Shown here piece after piece: positions 23,628 to 34,950 of a DNA stretch of 64,000 bases (positions are counted from its first letter, which is position 1; each line of letters starts with the position of its first letter). A model generated the notes under the pieces. That model was given only the letters and a program-made list of their open reading frames with translations, had not been told where the DNA came from and ran no database searches. Source of the DNA: Neocallimastix lanati (nom. inval.) (taxonomy: Eukaryota; Neocallimastigomycota; Neocallimastigomycetes; Neocallimastigales; Neocallimastigaceae); NCBI GenBank assembly GCA_016946835.1, contig JACVTC010000155.1, positions 184,501-248,500 of the forward strand, given 5' to 3'. Position numbers and translations under genes: made by a program.

Positions 23628-24110
23628 TATTAGAATTATTTTTAGTTATATTGTTATCTTTATTAATTTCACAATTTACTACATTTACTACATCCTTTTG
23701 TTTGAAATACAAATTTTCGCAATCGAATTCAACGACTGCTCTATTAGATTTGAGCCAAGGGGTACCAATAATTGGAGGTAAAGAGTCATCATCAATAATA
23801 ATAAATTTGATAGAAAATGAGTCGTTTTTATAAATAATCCGAAGAGGTTTAGTAATTCCAATAATATTGGAAGTTTTTCCACCACATTCAATAGTACCGG
23901 AGATTTTAGTGTCTGACACAGGAATATTATATTTGTTGATAAGGGATTTGGAAATTGTATTTTCTATTGCTCCAGAATCAACTAAAATGAAAATAAGGGT
24001 GGGTTCCTCTAAATCGAGTAAAAATGAAAAGACTGGGTAATTGCTATGGGGAACAAATGGATTATTTATTTTTAGATTATTGGTAGAAAGCTTAGCTCCA
24101 AAAGGATTAT
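23542..24110 (-). pseudogene. Chromovirus aspartic protease
   Basis: ILVDSGAIENTIS near 23960 on the minus strand carries the DSG catalytic motif, followed by the flap and by PPIIGTPWLKSNRAVVEFD, the usual ..ILG..WL..... block. The frame overlaps the RT-upstream frame by a shift near 23580. Confidence 0.75.
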
Positions 24111-24148
24111 ACTAGAGTAAGATTTAGGCTCAGAATCTACTCTAGAAG

Positions 24149-24957
24149 TTAGTTTTTTGGAACTTTGGGACAGCCAGCAACTAAATGACCGTCGGCACCA
24201 CAATACATGCAAAGACCTTTAGCTCTTCTTCTTTGTTTTTCTTCAAGAGATAAAGGACCACGACGTTTATTTTCTTTATCTTCTTGATTGGTTTTTCTAC
24301 GGAAAGGATTAGTCTTGTCACTTTGCATTTTCCTAATAAATGGATTATAGATAGAAGCATCATGGTAGCTTTTAAATATTTGATATTTCTTAAGCAAATT
24401 TGAATCAATAAGCATAGCTTTATGGAATGCAGCAAGTAAGGTTGGAATGTTATCTCCACACATCAATAATTCGCATTTTACTTCTTCATGTAGTCCATCA
24501 ATAAATTTAGCAACAAGAGCTGATTGATTCCATCCAAGATGAATAGAAGCTTGTTCAAATTCTCTAATATATTTACTAACTTCACCGATACGTTTTTATA
24601 TAAGTGCCATAAAGATTTGTGTACAGTTAAAGACAATATCAATATTACCGAATATTCTTCTAAGGAGTGCAACGAAGGCACTGTAGCTATTCAAAACGGG
24701 GTTTCCTGATTGCATCAAATGGACAACGAAGAGCTTAGCATCTCCCTCCATAAAAGAAAACATGTAAGCTATTTTATGGGCATCTTTACCTGAAAAACTA
24801 TTTCGCAATGTTGGATAAATCCTTCAAGGTCCAAACTGTCACCAGAGAATTTAGTAGGCTTTCCAAGTGGTAGGGCAAAATCTAAAGCAAAAGGGTCCAG
24901 CTGGGGGTTTCCATGTTGTTGAGGAACTGTGGTAGAGTAAAATGGATTGTATGACAT
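24149..24957 (-). pseudogene. Chromovirus Gag with intact zinc knuckle
   Basis: Starts MSYNPFYSTTVPQQHGNPQL; the matrix/capsid region includes PTKFSGDSLDLEGFIQHCE (retrotransposon Gag) and ALLRRIFGNID. Frame changes occur near 24790 and 24600. The nucleocapsid end has a complete CCHC knuckle, CMYCGADGHLVAGC, at about 24170-24215. This contrasts with the damaged knuckles of both copia remnants. Confidence 0.8.
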
Positions 24958-25320
24958 TTTTTTAAAATCGTTTTATTAGAAAGGAGTTTTATTATTAGTT
25001 ATTATAAAGTAAAAAAAAAAAAATTGTGTTAAGGTAAGTCTTGGTTTAAACGAGAATTAGTATTGTAATAACTCTAACAACTCAGGTTAACACAATACTA
25101 AGAAACCTTTAAATGTTTAAGATTATTTATTAATAATAAGTTTATTTATTTTATTATTATAATTAATCTAATCTTAATACTAATTCTAGCGACTAATTTT
25201 ACATGAAATTACAAGAATATATATATTTATAATTTAGAAATATACATAAACAATAGTTATGAGTGAAAATCACTCACAATGATTGGTTTATTTCATGGTT
25301 TATGAAGAAAAATAATGGAA
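24958..25320 (-). other. Chromovirus leader between the 5' LTR-like block and Gag
   Basis: Less AT-rich sequence with TTGTGTTAACCTGAGTTGTT near 25075-25100 and a poly-A run at about 25008-25022. A primer-binding site is expected here but none is certain. Confidence 0.4.
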
Positions 25321-25324
25321 GAGC

Positions 25325-25369
25325 TATGGATCAAAATATAACTAATAAATAGTTATATTTTGATCCATA
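25325..25369. repeat. Perfect 19-bp inverted repeat with 7-base loop
   Basis: TATGGATCAAAATATAACT (25325-25343), loop AATAAAT, then the exact reverse complement (25351-25369). It lies about 40 bp from the tRNA-like block at 25410-25463 on the LTR side of the chromovirus. Absence of mismatches in a region this decayed suggests it is recent or maintained. Confidence 0.9.
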
Positions 25370-25409
25370 ACTGAGGGTCGATACCCGGGGTCGAAACTCA
25401 TGACAAGTA

Positions 25410-25463
25410 GATCAGAGTCCAATACGTTAACGACTGCGTCAGCCGGGAACCCCTACTATGAAA
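25410..25463 (-). repeat. tRNA-5'-half-like LTR block, copy 2
   Basis: Same 54-bp block as 20400-20453 with four differences, all transitions. Beyond it, on the minus strand, the sequence GAGTTTCGACCCCGGGTATCGACCC contains strings like tRNA T-arms, but no consistent cloverleaf can be drawn, so it is not called a tRNA gene. Confidence 0.55.
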
Positions 25464-27349
25464 TGATGTAAGAAATTTAGATAATTTATTATAAAATTTA
25501 TCTATCTTTCTTATTTAATACATTAATTTAATACATTAAATTATTGTATTTATTTTAACCAAAAATATTTATTTATTAATTTATATATATTTGATTCTCT
25601 TGAGTTCTCTTCGAGAAATCAAGAGTTATTATTTTAGAATTTTTATAATAAATAATAATTCAAATAAAATAATTAATTAATAAACAAAACCCTTTTTAAT
25701 AAAACATATTTTATAAATATTTGTGTCTTTTATTCCTTTTGTGTTATTGTTTATTATAAACTTTCTATAATAAACTCTCTTATATATTAAGTATAATTAT
25801 TTATTTATATTATTTCATATTTATTTAATTATATTTAATTCTATTTTCTCAAATTAATGTTAATTAGTAATAATTAATGTTAATTTGTAGTTAAGAAATT
25901 ATTTATAATTAATTTTAAAAGAAATTTCTTACAAATGATAAATAACAAAATTAATAAATCTTGAAAACTTATTATACATAAAATCAAAACTAACCAAGTT
26001 TAATAATTTAATAAAATAAAAAAAAATTAATTAATTAAATAAATCAAATAAATTAAAAATTAAATAAATACCCAGATAAGAAAGAAATAATATATATTTT
26101 TTTCAAAATAAAAATATTAAGATTAAATTTAAAATAAAATAATTAATTTTTATAATTAGTTTTATAATAATTTTTATAATTAATTTTATAATTAAATAAT
26201 AATTTTATAATAACAAAATTAATTAATTTAAATAACAAAATATTTTTAATTATTTTTATAATAAACAAATTTATTTATTTTATCATTAAATATTTATTTT
26301 ATTATTAATTTTATTACTTTTATTTTATTAAATTATTCTTTTTATTTATAAATTATAAATAGTATAATTTTAAAGAAAAATATAAATACTTGTAAATATT
26401 TCATGTAAATATTATTATTATTATTATTAATTAATTTTATAATTTTAATAATCACTTTTAAATTTTATAATGTTTAATAAATTTTAATAAAAAGATTTAT
26501 AAAATAAAATATTAGAAAACAAGTGTTCTAATAAATCAAATTTTTAGTGTTATTTTTAATAAAACATTTTTTTAATCCATAAATAACTTATACAGTTATT
26601 ATTAAAATAAATTGAAATTATCACTTTTTAATTCTATATTAAAATTAAGATAATATCTAAAATTTATCAGAAAATGTAAGAAACTCTAAAAAAAAAAAGA
26701 TATTTTATAAGAGTTTTCTTTTATTTTTTTATTAATTTTTTATATAAAGTTTGAGTTTATTATTAAAAAATATAATAAAGAAAAATACTTATATCGGTAA
26801 AGAAAGTAGAGATATTGTATATGAATATATATATATATATATTTTTTTTTAAAATAACACAAAATTTTTTTTAGAAAAAGTTTTTTTAGAAAATTTAAAT
26901 TTTAAGTTATTATTTTAATATTTCTTTATTAATATTCATTTAATAATAATAACTCTTGATTCTGAAAAAACAGAAATCAATCGTTATTTTATACTTTTTT
27001 GTTTATTAATCTTAATTTATAATATTTATTTATTTTTGTCATATGTTTATTTAATTAATAATTGTTCAATATAAAATATTTTAATATAATTTACGTTAAT
27101 AGTAAAACTAATGTTACAAATTTAATTTCATGATTTATTTATACATGTCAATAATTATATATATAATTGGTTAATTATTTAATTAATTATAATTTACTAA
27201 TCATTTGACTATAAATTTTCTAAGAATACAAATAATTAAACATAAAATTTAATAATAAAATAATATAAATTTAATACGAAATAATTATATGAAATTTAGC
27301 CATAATTTTATATATATGACAAAAATATATGCTAACTGTTTATATATAA
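25464..27349. other. AT-rich region without genes
   Basis: About 1.9 kb, no reading frame with coding character. There is a short palindromic TTGATTCTCTTGAGTTCTC stretch near 25589. It may include LTR tissue of the neighbouring elements, but boundaries cannot be placed. Confidence 0.5.
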
Positions 27350-28270
27350 ATTATAAAACCATAAGAATATCAAAAAAAATAACCTTAATTTCACTATATA
27401 TCTGTTACAAGGCCTCTTCCAAGGAGCTTATTCCAAACTTATTGGCAATTCCTAATAAGGTTAAGTCACTAGCATGGACACTGGATACATGTTGGGAAAT
27501 GGAGAAATATTGATATCTAGTCTGTAATTCTTTTTGGCTGGTCTACACCTATTACTTTAAATGGTCCGAACTTACCGATAGATAACTTATAAAAAGGTAG
27601 CACATCTTAATTCTCTGGTTTCTACAGCCATACTTTATCATACAATCTTTACATGGCCTAGTGAAGTTATTTGGGAAACTTTTTTCCATATTGCCTGTAT
27701 ATCTTGTTTAAGAGGTCTATAGGATTTAAGGAAGCATTCGGTGTCTTGATTGCGTTAGCAATATGACAGAAACATGTTAAATGTATCATATTGGGTAATT
27801 CATTAAGCATTCAAAGATACAACATATCCTTTTAGTTTTTCTTGAAAATCCATACTCTTTTCTGATATGTTTTTTCTTTAGTAAGTCAGTTATAAATTCT
27901 AGTTGAACCTCTTATCGGGTTAGATCAGATATTGGGAAATTGATATCCGAACAGCTATACCATATTCTTTATGGCTGTCATTTTATGAGTATGGCAAAAT
28001 TTGCAACTTTGGGTTAAACCCTGTCATTTGATTTGCCTAGGAGTTAGCAATTGTCGTTTGTTAACGAACGGAAAATTTTAATCGTCACAATAAATAATAA
28101 TTTCATAATTCACACCTTAAAGAAATGTCGTCATTCGGTAAATGCCATCTCTATTACTATAAGTTCTTTTTCTGTTATTGAGTAATTAACTAACTCTTGC
28201 TGAGAGACTTAGAATATTAAAAGATCATATGAAGAGTCTTGTCATCTATTTTTTGTTGAAATACTGCTAT
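27350..28270 (-). mobile_element. Second, heavily decayed Ty3/gypsy remnant (RNase H to integrase C-terminus)
   Basis: At 28100-28230 the minus strand reads VSYSITEKELIVIEMAF, a stop, then RHFFKG..YEIIIYCDD and LLTPRQIK, the gypsy RNase H block. At 27500-27620 it reads PFYKLSIGKFGPFKVIGV, the integrase C-terminal SH3-like region. Only about 600 bp lie between them, so most of the integrase core was deleted. Stops are frequent in every frame. It differs in sequence from the chromovirus at 20-25 kb. Confidence 0.7.
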
Positions 28271-28329
28271 TATATCATAATTATTAGTTTAACAAATGCT
28301 ATTTGTCGTTTTTATGATATAGTAGCACT

Positions 28330-29115
28330 AGCGAATACTTAAGTATTTCCTTTAGATTTTCATTAATAAAAAAATTTACAATTGCTTCCGCTACATCATC
28401 ACAATAAGTTCCCCCGAAACTACCACTAGCTATTTCCATTAAAGCTTTTATAATATCTTTCTTACTTTTACCTATCTAAGGCATTAAATAACTTAGCTAA
28501 TTTGCCCAATACTACTCCTCCTCTCGCCTCTACCGTTATTTCACCAATATATGGAAGTAATAATGGTATAATAATAGAGCCTGCGACAAAACCATATTGT
28601 ACTTTTTTATTTATGGATCTAGTATTGAATTCTCCATGTATACTCTTAATATCTAATTTAAGTGTACATGGATCATTATGATATCTATAGTTGAATCTAT
28701 ACGGATCATTAGTGTGCATGTCTAAATCATGCAAATTCCTATTATTGTTTTTACCTTCGGCCCAAAAGCTTGGAATAACAGTTGAGCAATGACAAATATT
28801 ATGAAACGTATTAATTGCATTAGTAGGCGTATCATAAAAGGTTATCGTTATGACATCATCGTACTCAACTTGTACGTCAATCTGTCATTTTAAATTTAAT
28901 TCATAATTATAATTATAAGCACACTTTTTTAATCCGAATCCCCTTGATTCTTTATTATATGATGTAACAAATGGTCTTATAACGTGAATACCCCAACCAC
29001 CAAATTTATCATTTGGTAATGTCAATTTACAATCCTTAACTGTTGCTGCAGAAATGATGTTAGTATTAATAAATGAATTTATTAATTTTATATTAAATAT
29101 TTTTTTAATTTTCAT
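28330..29115 (-). pseudogene. Small secreted protein gene, unrecognised, with in-frame TGA
   Basis: ATG at 29115. A weak signal peptide (IFNIKLINSFINTNIISAATV) is followed by DKFGGWGIHVIRPFVTSYN. After an in-frame TGA at 28885-28887 the same frame continues 139 residues (DVQVEYDDVITITFYDTP, HNICHCSTVIPSFWAEG, LHDLDMHTNDPYRFNYRYHN) to a hydrophobic segment GFVAGSIIIPLLLPYIGEIT and a Gly-rich VEARGGVVLGKL, stopping at 28468. A one-base shift there opens a further stretch (KSKKDIIKALMEIASGSFGG). So it is a once-longer gene with one nonsense and one frameshift. I do not recognise the family. Its base composition resembles host coding sequence rather than the transposons. A read-through protein cannot be excluded. 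Confidence 0.5.
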
Positions 29116-29267
29116 AATAAAATATAGAATAATTTTATTTAAAATTTATGTATTTTTTAATTCTATTTGTTCTATTTATTATTTTAAAAATATTATTGAA
29201 TGTTTAATTTATTATCTTTTTTTTTTTTTTTTTTTATTTTATTTTTTTTCTATCTTAAATTAACAGT

Positions 29268-30700
29268 TTAATAATTTGTTTTTATGTAATTCTTATACCA
29301 TAATGAATGCTTTGTGCATTCGCTCAAACTATAATACTCATCTTCGGACGTTGAGATAGAAACGTAATGTTGCAATTTCGAGAACCAACTGGTTGGCGTT
29401 CTTCCCATCATCGTCAGGAATCCTGAAGTAGATTTTCTTGTGATTGAGTCTCCAGCGAAATCTGCGTCGAGATAAACCTTAAGATTAATACCTTTTCCAA
29501 TTTTTATACCGTAGTTTTTTGTGTACATTAAGTATCTGAATATTTTAAGAACATTTTTCCAATCCTCTAAGTTAGGGTTATTGGATTTTCTTGCCGCTCT
29601 GCTCACAGCAAATAGGATATCAGGTCGGGTACAGATAGCAAGATACAATAAGTTCCCAATGGCACTTCGGTATTTCGTTTCATTAAATTTTATGCATTTC
29701 AATTTATTATTTTCTACTGGTATTAAATTTTTCTATGGTGTAAGTTTATTAATTTCATATTTGAATAATATATCGTTAATATATCTTATTTGATGTAAAA
29801 TATAACCATTTCTGATCTTATTAAATTTAATTCCTATAACGAATTCTACATTACCTATATCTTTATATTAAATTTTCTTTTTATTGAATCTTTTACAATA
29901 TTGATTTCATGATTTGTTCTGGCAATTAATATATCATCTACGTATACCGACAAAATGCATATTATTTTATTATTCCTATCTGTTTAATTTAAGAAGCTCA
30001 TTATTCAATTTTTCGTTCCATTCTTTTCCAGCTTGCTTTAAGCCATAAAGGGCTTTTTTAGCTTCCAAAAATATTTATTGAATGAATGATGACCTTCGGG
30101 AGATTTCATATATATATCTTCTTTTAAATCTGCATTAAGGTATGCAGAGTTAATGTCTATTTGTTCGATATTAAAATTATGCTGAAAAGCTATTGCTGTG
30201 ATAATCCTTATTGTATCTTGTTTTAAAGTTGGAGCAAACGTTTCCTTGAAATCAATTCCATATCGATGCGTATAACCTTTCGCAACTAATCTTGCTTTTC
30301 TTATTATTATATTAACGTTTGAGTCTCTTTTATATTTAAATACTCAACGTGATGATATAACGTTAGATCATTCTGGAACAGAATTTACAATCTGAAAAAC
30401 GTTTAACTTTTCCATATTTTTTAATTCTTCATTTACGGCTTCCATCCATTGCTCTTTATCTTTAAGGTTAAATATATCTTTAAAGTTATATGGTTCTCTG
30501 TATATATTGTTTTCTTCATTTAATTTTGATATATTCTTATCACTATATTTTATTCTTTTGTTTGATGCTTTTGCTTCATAATTAATGTTTCTTTTATTTA
30601 TATTATTGTTTGTTTTATTATGTTGATAGTGGAATATTTCAATTTTATTGTTATTAGTATTGCTTAATTTATTTACGTAATTAATTGTACTTTCCATATT
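29268..30700 (-). pseudogene. Copia reverse transcriptase and RNase H
   Basis: Starts with NFKDIFNLKDKEQWMEAVNE (the copia RT lead-in) near 30480, then DFKETFAPTLKQD, INSAYLNADLKEDIYMKSPE and VYVDDILIA. The RNase H end includes YRSAIGNLLYLAICTRPDI, LDADFAGDSITRKSTSGF and STSEDEYYSLSECTK (catalytic Asp and Glu kept). Several stops lie between 30370 and 29702; the last 144 residues are open. Confidence 0.85.
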
Positions 30701-31062
30701 AGATTCTTCAGTTGTATTTTTATTAGAAATATTATCATAATTTTTATTAAGATTATTGGTAATATTATTGTTATTAAATTCAATATTTCTATAGTTCCTT
30801 GTATTTGTGTTGCAAATATTATTGTTGTTTAATTTATTATTATTATTGATTGATGAATCATTGATATAGATATCACTTTGATTATTAGTGTTATTTTTAT
30901 TGTTATTGAAAATATTATTACTTGTATTGTTAATGTTGCTTTCATGATTGTTGTTGATATTATTTGAAGTAATGTTGTCATTTTCTGAATTATTATTATT
31001 TTCTGGATTATAATTTTTATTTTGTTTTTGCTTTTTATAAGTTTTATGTTTATTTTTATTTC

Positions 31063-31902
31063 TTAAAATATTGCTATTATATTGTGAATCGTTAATATTA
31101 TTATAGTTGTTTTGATAGTTGTGATTGTTGTTGTTGTATTTTTGATAATTATAATTGTTATAATTATTGTTTGAAAATTTTTGACTGAGTAATCATTCAC
31201 CCTGAATTCGTTATTAGAATTATAGTTTAGTAAGACTGAATTTCCAGGATCGTTTTCAAAAAATTGGACAGTTCGAGATAGCACGATTTTATTGTTGGTT
31301 AAATCAAGGATTTTATAAGATGATGGGTTATTACAATATCCTAAGAATATTCCAGGGTGTGAATTATCGAATTTGGATTGTAGTTTTTTTGGTATAAAGA
31401 AAAATATTCTGCATCCAAAAACTCTAAATATGCTGTAATCAACAGGTTTATTATATAGAATCTCAAATGGTATTTTATTGTTTATACCCTGATGGGGTAA
31501 ACGATTGTGAATATAATTTACTGTATCGACAGCAAATTCCCAAAAATTATGAGAAAGTTTTGATTTATTTAGTAGAGCTTTTGCGGAAGACATAAGTATG
31601 CCGTTGAATCGTTCCGCTTTCTCGTTTTGGGCTGGATTATATGATATAGTGTATTGATGTATTATACCATTATTTTGACAGAATATTTTTAAATTATTAT
31701 TAAAAAATTCCTTTCCATTATCTGATCGAATGTTTTTGATTTTAATGCTGAATGTGTTTAAAACTTCTTTGTACCAAATAATAAATTTATTGAATGTTTC
31801 ATTTTTATGTTGTAGGAATAAGACCCAGCCATATCTGGAAAAGTCGTCCAGGATTGTGAGGAAGTATATATTTTTATTTAAGGATGGCAATATGGGGCCC
31901 AC
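31063..31902 (-). pseudogene. Copia integrase core with C-terminal Asn/Thr-rich tail
   Basis: The catalytic core shows LTILDDFSRYGWVLFL (first Asp), IRSDNGKEFFNN (second Asp) and NEKAERFNGILMSSAKALL (Glu), followed by NRLPHQGINNKIPFE and VFGCRIFFFIPKK. The open frame is 279 aa, but the end, after residue 235, drifts into Ile/Thr-rich sequence from a frame change. Confidence 0.88.
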
Positions 31903-32830
31903 TAAATCAAGATGTATAAGTTCGAAAATGTGTTTTGTTTTATTAATTGATCTTTTGAAAGGTTTGTTCCTTAATTTTGAATTGGAACATATTTGAAATT
32001 TGTGATTTGTATTGGTATTTTTAAATTATCTTTTATTTTAGTAATGTCGAAATGACCCAGGCGTCTATGCCAAAGATCAAAATCTCGTTGATTGTTGATA
32101 TACGTTGAATAATTTCATTTAAATTTTCGAAATTATTGTTCTTATGAAAAATGGAAGGTGCTTTTAATAAATATATTTTAAATATATTTTTATTGTCTGC
32201 TGCTGATTGATATATTCTATTACCTTTGTCATCATAGATGATTGCGATTTGTGAGTTTTTATAGTTATTGAAAACAATTTTATAATTGTGTGTTATTAAT
32301 TGATTGATTGATATTAAAATTTTCTTGATAAATTTAGAATAATGAACGTTCTTTAAAATAAATTTATGATTGTATATAAATGCGTTGAAATCACCAATGT
32401 AGTTGGCATATGTTTCCTTTCCATTGGCAAGAGATATTTTTATTTTTTCTTTTCTGATGTTTGATAATATATTAATGTTATTTGTTACATTAATTGAGGC
32501 ACCGGAATCCAGAATCCATTGTGTAATATTATTATTGTTGCTTCTTATATCAATTTTTGTTAGCTTGTTGATTTCTAAATTGTTTAATTTAAAACAGTTG
32601 TCTGAATTATAATCTCTTGAGAAGTCTTCTTGGTAGTTTTTATTATAATCCTTTTTATCGTTTACTAGATATGCATGACCTTCTCTTGGTTTTTCTTTGT
32701 TGAATTTTTTTTGTACTACTTTTTCTTTTATGTTGCTTATTGTTTCTTTTGTTTTTATTGAATTTGTTTTTTAAGCAGTCTTTTCGGTAGTGTCCGAACT
32801 TTCCATAAAGGTAGCGTTTTCCATTTGGAA
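31903..32830 (-). pseudogene. Copia protease and remnant zinc knuckle
   Basis: DSGAS protease motif near 32520-32500 with TQWILDSGASINVTN, then LANGKETYANYIGDFNAF and LKNVHYSKFIKK. Near 32820 the knuckle reads RYLYGKFGHYRKDC: the His and last Cys remain, the first two Cys are lost. Immediately upstream the sequence becomes AT-rich, so Gag is truncated here. Confidence 0.75.
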
Positions 32831-33223
32831 TATGTTTGTTTTATTAATATTTTATTAATCTGAATAATATAGATTAATTTATCTTTTAAATTTATTTTAA
32901 AATAAAAAAAATACACTTTAACGGTAATAGTAAAATATTTATTAAGAGATTTGATTTATATATAATTTTTATTTATATTTAAAATTAATATATTTATTAT
33001 AATTAGAAAAACTTAGTAATAATTATTTGTTTAAATAAGAAATCGTTATTTAATACATATATAGTTATACAAGTTTTTCAAGAATAAAACAAAGATTAAA
33101 ATTTATAAAGAATTAACATATTTTTATAGAAATTTATTTATTAAAGGTATCAGTTTTATTCACTGACTTATAACCTATTTTATTTGATAGTTATAGACTA
33201 ATTCTAATAATATTTTTAAAGTT
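32831..33223. other. Junction between the copia element and the integrase-less gypsy-like element
   Basis: About 390 bp of AT-rich DNA with TATTTTATTTGATAGTTATA near 33175. No integrase or recombinase frame is present. It could be a 3' non-coding end or LTR of the element at 33224-36929, but no matching copy was found on its other side. Confidence 0.45.
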
Positions 33224-33630
33224 TTATTTTTCGAAGTGTAGGCGGCTTAGCCAATCAGCTATATCATTTGTTTTTCCTTTTATATGGATCCCTTTTACTT
33301 TATATTCTAATGGACGTTCAATATAACGTTTTCTTCTGTTATCTACGACTTTCTGTGAGTTTCCATTTAATATATCTTTGGATGCTTTATTATCAGTTAA
33401 GCATATGATTGGAAATTTTGTATTTGATGTGAAATAAGAGAAATGTTCTAAAGTTTTAATAATTGATAATAACTCTTTATCGAACATTGAATAATGTAAT
33501 TGTGTTTTATCGAATTTAAACGAATAGAATCCAATTAATTTAATTAATTTGTTTTTATATAATTCCGAAGTGATATTTTTATTATTATTGGAGTTTGATA
33601 ATTGGTTTAATACATCGCCTTCCCCCCTTT
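33224..33630 (-). pseudogene. RNase H of the integrase-less element
   Basis: After a frame change in a G-run near 33630 the frame reads IGFYSFKFDKTQLHYSMFDK, KELLSIIKTLEHFSYF, ICLTDNKASKDIL and DIADWLSRLHFEK, the gypsy RNase H with D in LTDNK. It ends with TAA at 33224. Confidence 0.8.
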
Positions 33631-34950
33631 CCGAATTTGATAAAGGACACCAGAGCCAGCAAATTCCGAAGCATCGGAAACTAAAATAAGTTGTTCATCA
33701 AACGTAAAGGCGTTACGAGGGTACAGCTCAAGTTTATTAATACAATCGTAAAAGTGGCGTTGAATGTGTTCTTTATTGAATTTAGAAAGATTATCAGAAA
33801 GGGGCTTGATAATAGAAGCGTAGTTTGGAATAAAATCAGAAAACCAATTAAGGAGGCCAAGTACTTTTTGTAGTTCATTAATGTTATTGGGACAAGATAA
33901 ACCACTAAGTTTATTTTTATTCAAGGGGAGATACGCACCTTTTTTAATTAAAAAACCTAAGTATTCAACTTTGGAAGGAAAAAATTGGCACTTTTCAATC
34001 TTTGAAAATAGCTTAAATTTTCTAAACCTAGATAAGACCCATATACAATTGTCAAAGCATTGTTCCTTAGAATCACCATATATTACTATATCATCCAAGT
34101 AACAGAGTACACCGTTAAATAATTTTTCAAAGAGAACGTAATTCATAAAAGATTGGAAAAAAGGTGGTGCATCACTAAGATCAAAGGGCATAACATTCCA
34201 AGTATAGATGCCCCATTCACAAATGAAGGCAGTGGCTTTCTTCGTTAAAGGGTCTGTTATACGAATTTGATTATACGCTGAACGAAGATCCAAACAGATA
34301 ATATATCGGTGTTTGCATAGTTCATATACTTGTTCTCTTAAATTGGGTATAGCATTTTGGGCAATATCGCACACCTTGTTTACAGGAACATAATTATAGA
34401 CATATCGGAATGATCCATCGTGTTTTGGTACTGGGAACATATTAACTGCATGTGGCAAAACAGCTGGTTCGATCTATCCTTCCTTCATGTAGGATTGGAT
34501 CATTTCTTTCATTGCAAAGGATACTTCCTTAGAGGTAGCTTTAGCTTTGGCAAGTGGTAACTTCCGGAGATCTTCCTTTGTGATTTTTAGCTTAAAGTCC
34601 CATTTACCTCTGGATGGTGGTAAACCTCGTGGAACCTGGAAAACGTCACTAAATTCTTTTAATTCTTTCGGAAGGAGCTTTGATATTAATTTATCATTAT
34701 TAAGAATAGTTTTAGTATTTGTTAAAGTTACTTCATTCCGATGTAAATCTCTTTGTAAGTTCAACAGCTCAGACTCATCTTCCTGGGCTATTTGATTGAT
34801 GATATTATGAAAGGAGACATTATAATGATTACTAGTATTTATAATGTTTGCGTAGATTTCGTTCATTCTGCTTCTGAATTCGGCATTTTCTTGGTTTGCA
34901 GTAGAATTCACTCTTACTTCTCTCCATCTTGTAGATGAATGATCTCCCAT
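33607..34950 (-). pseudogene. Reverse transcriptase of the integrase-less element
   Basis: The lead-in ELKEFSDVFQVPRGLPPSRG is the usual gypsy pattern. After an in-frame TAG at 34474: VPKHDGSFRYVYNYVPVNKV, ICLDLRSAYNQIRI, MPFDLSDAPPFFQSFMNYVL and CYLDDIVIYG (catalytic YxDD). Then KVEYLGFLIKKGAYL and a thumb region. Only one stop interrupts it. Confidence 0.85.

Larger units (their letters stand above)
20400..25463 (-). mobile_element. Ty3/gypsy chromovirus, decayed but nearly full length
   Basis: On the minus strand the order is Gag (24957-24149), protease, reverse transcriptase, RNase H, integrase (to 21138) and a C-terminal chromodomain ending at 20493. The stop is followed by a polypurine tract (AGAAGGGGGG) and a TGTAATG start of the 3' LTR at 20481. 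A 54-bp direct repeat (20400-20453 and 25410-25463, four transition differences) marks the LTR-like ends. The 3' LTR appears cut short at about 20400 by the neighbouring copia remnant. Several in-frame stops and frame changes make it non-functional. The polyprotein order and chromodomain are diagnostic for chromoviruses. Confidence 0.88.
29268..32830 (-). mobile_element. Ty1/copia element, 5'-truncated
   Basis: On the minus strand: damaged zinc knuckle (about 32830-32750), protease with WILDSGASINVTNN (about 32520), pre-integrase, integrase core (31902-31300), Asn-rich linker, RT with VYVDDILIA (about 29950) and RNase H ending at 29268. This is the copia order (integrase before RT). Most of Gag is missing upstream of 32830, and stops and shifts break the pol frame. 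LTRs were not found. Confidence 0.85.

Noticed and set aside
25371-25463. Complete tRNA gene
   Set aside because: The 5' half is tRNA-like but the anticodon stem does not pair and no consistent T-arm/acceptor exists.
28885-28887. TGA read as selenocysteine or an alternative genetic code
   Set aside because: Intact host genes here end with ordinary stops and show no TGA read-through; a nonsense change is simpler.
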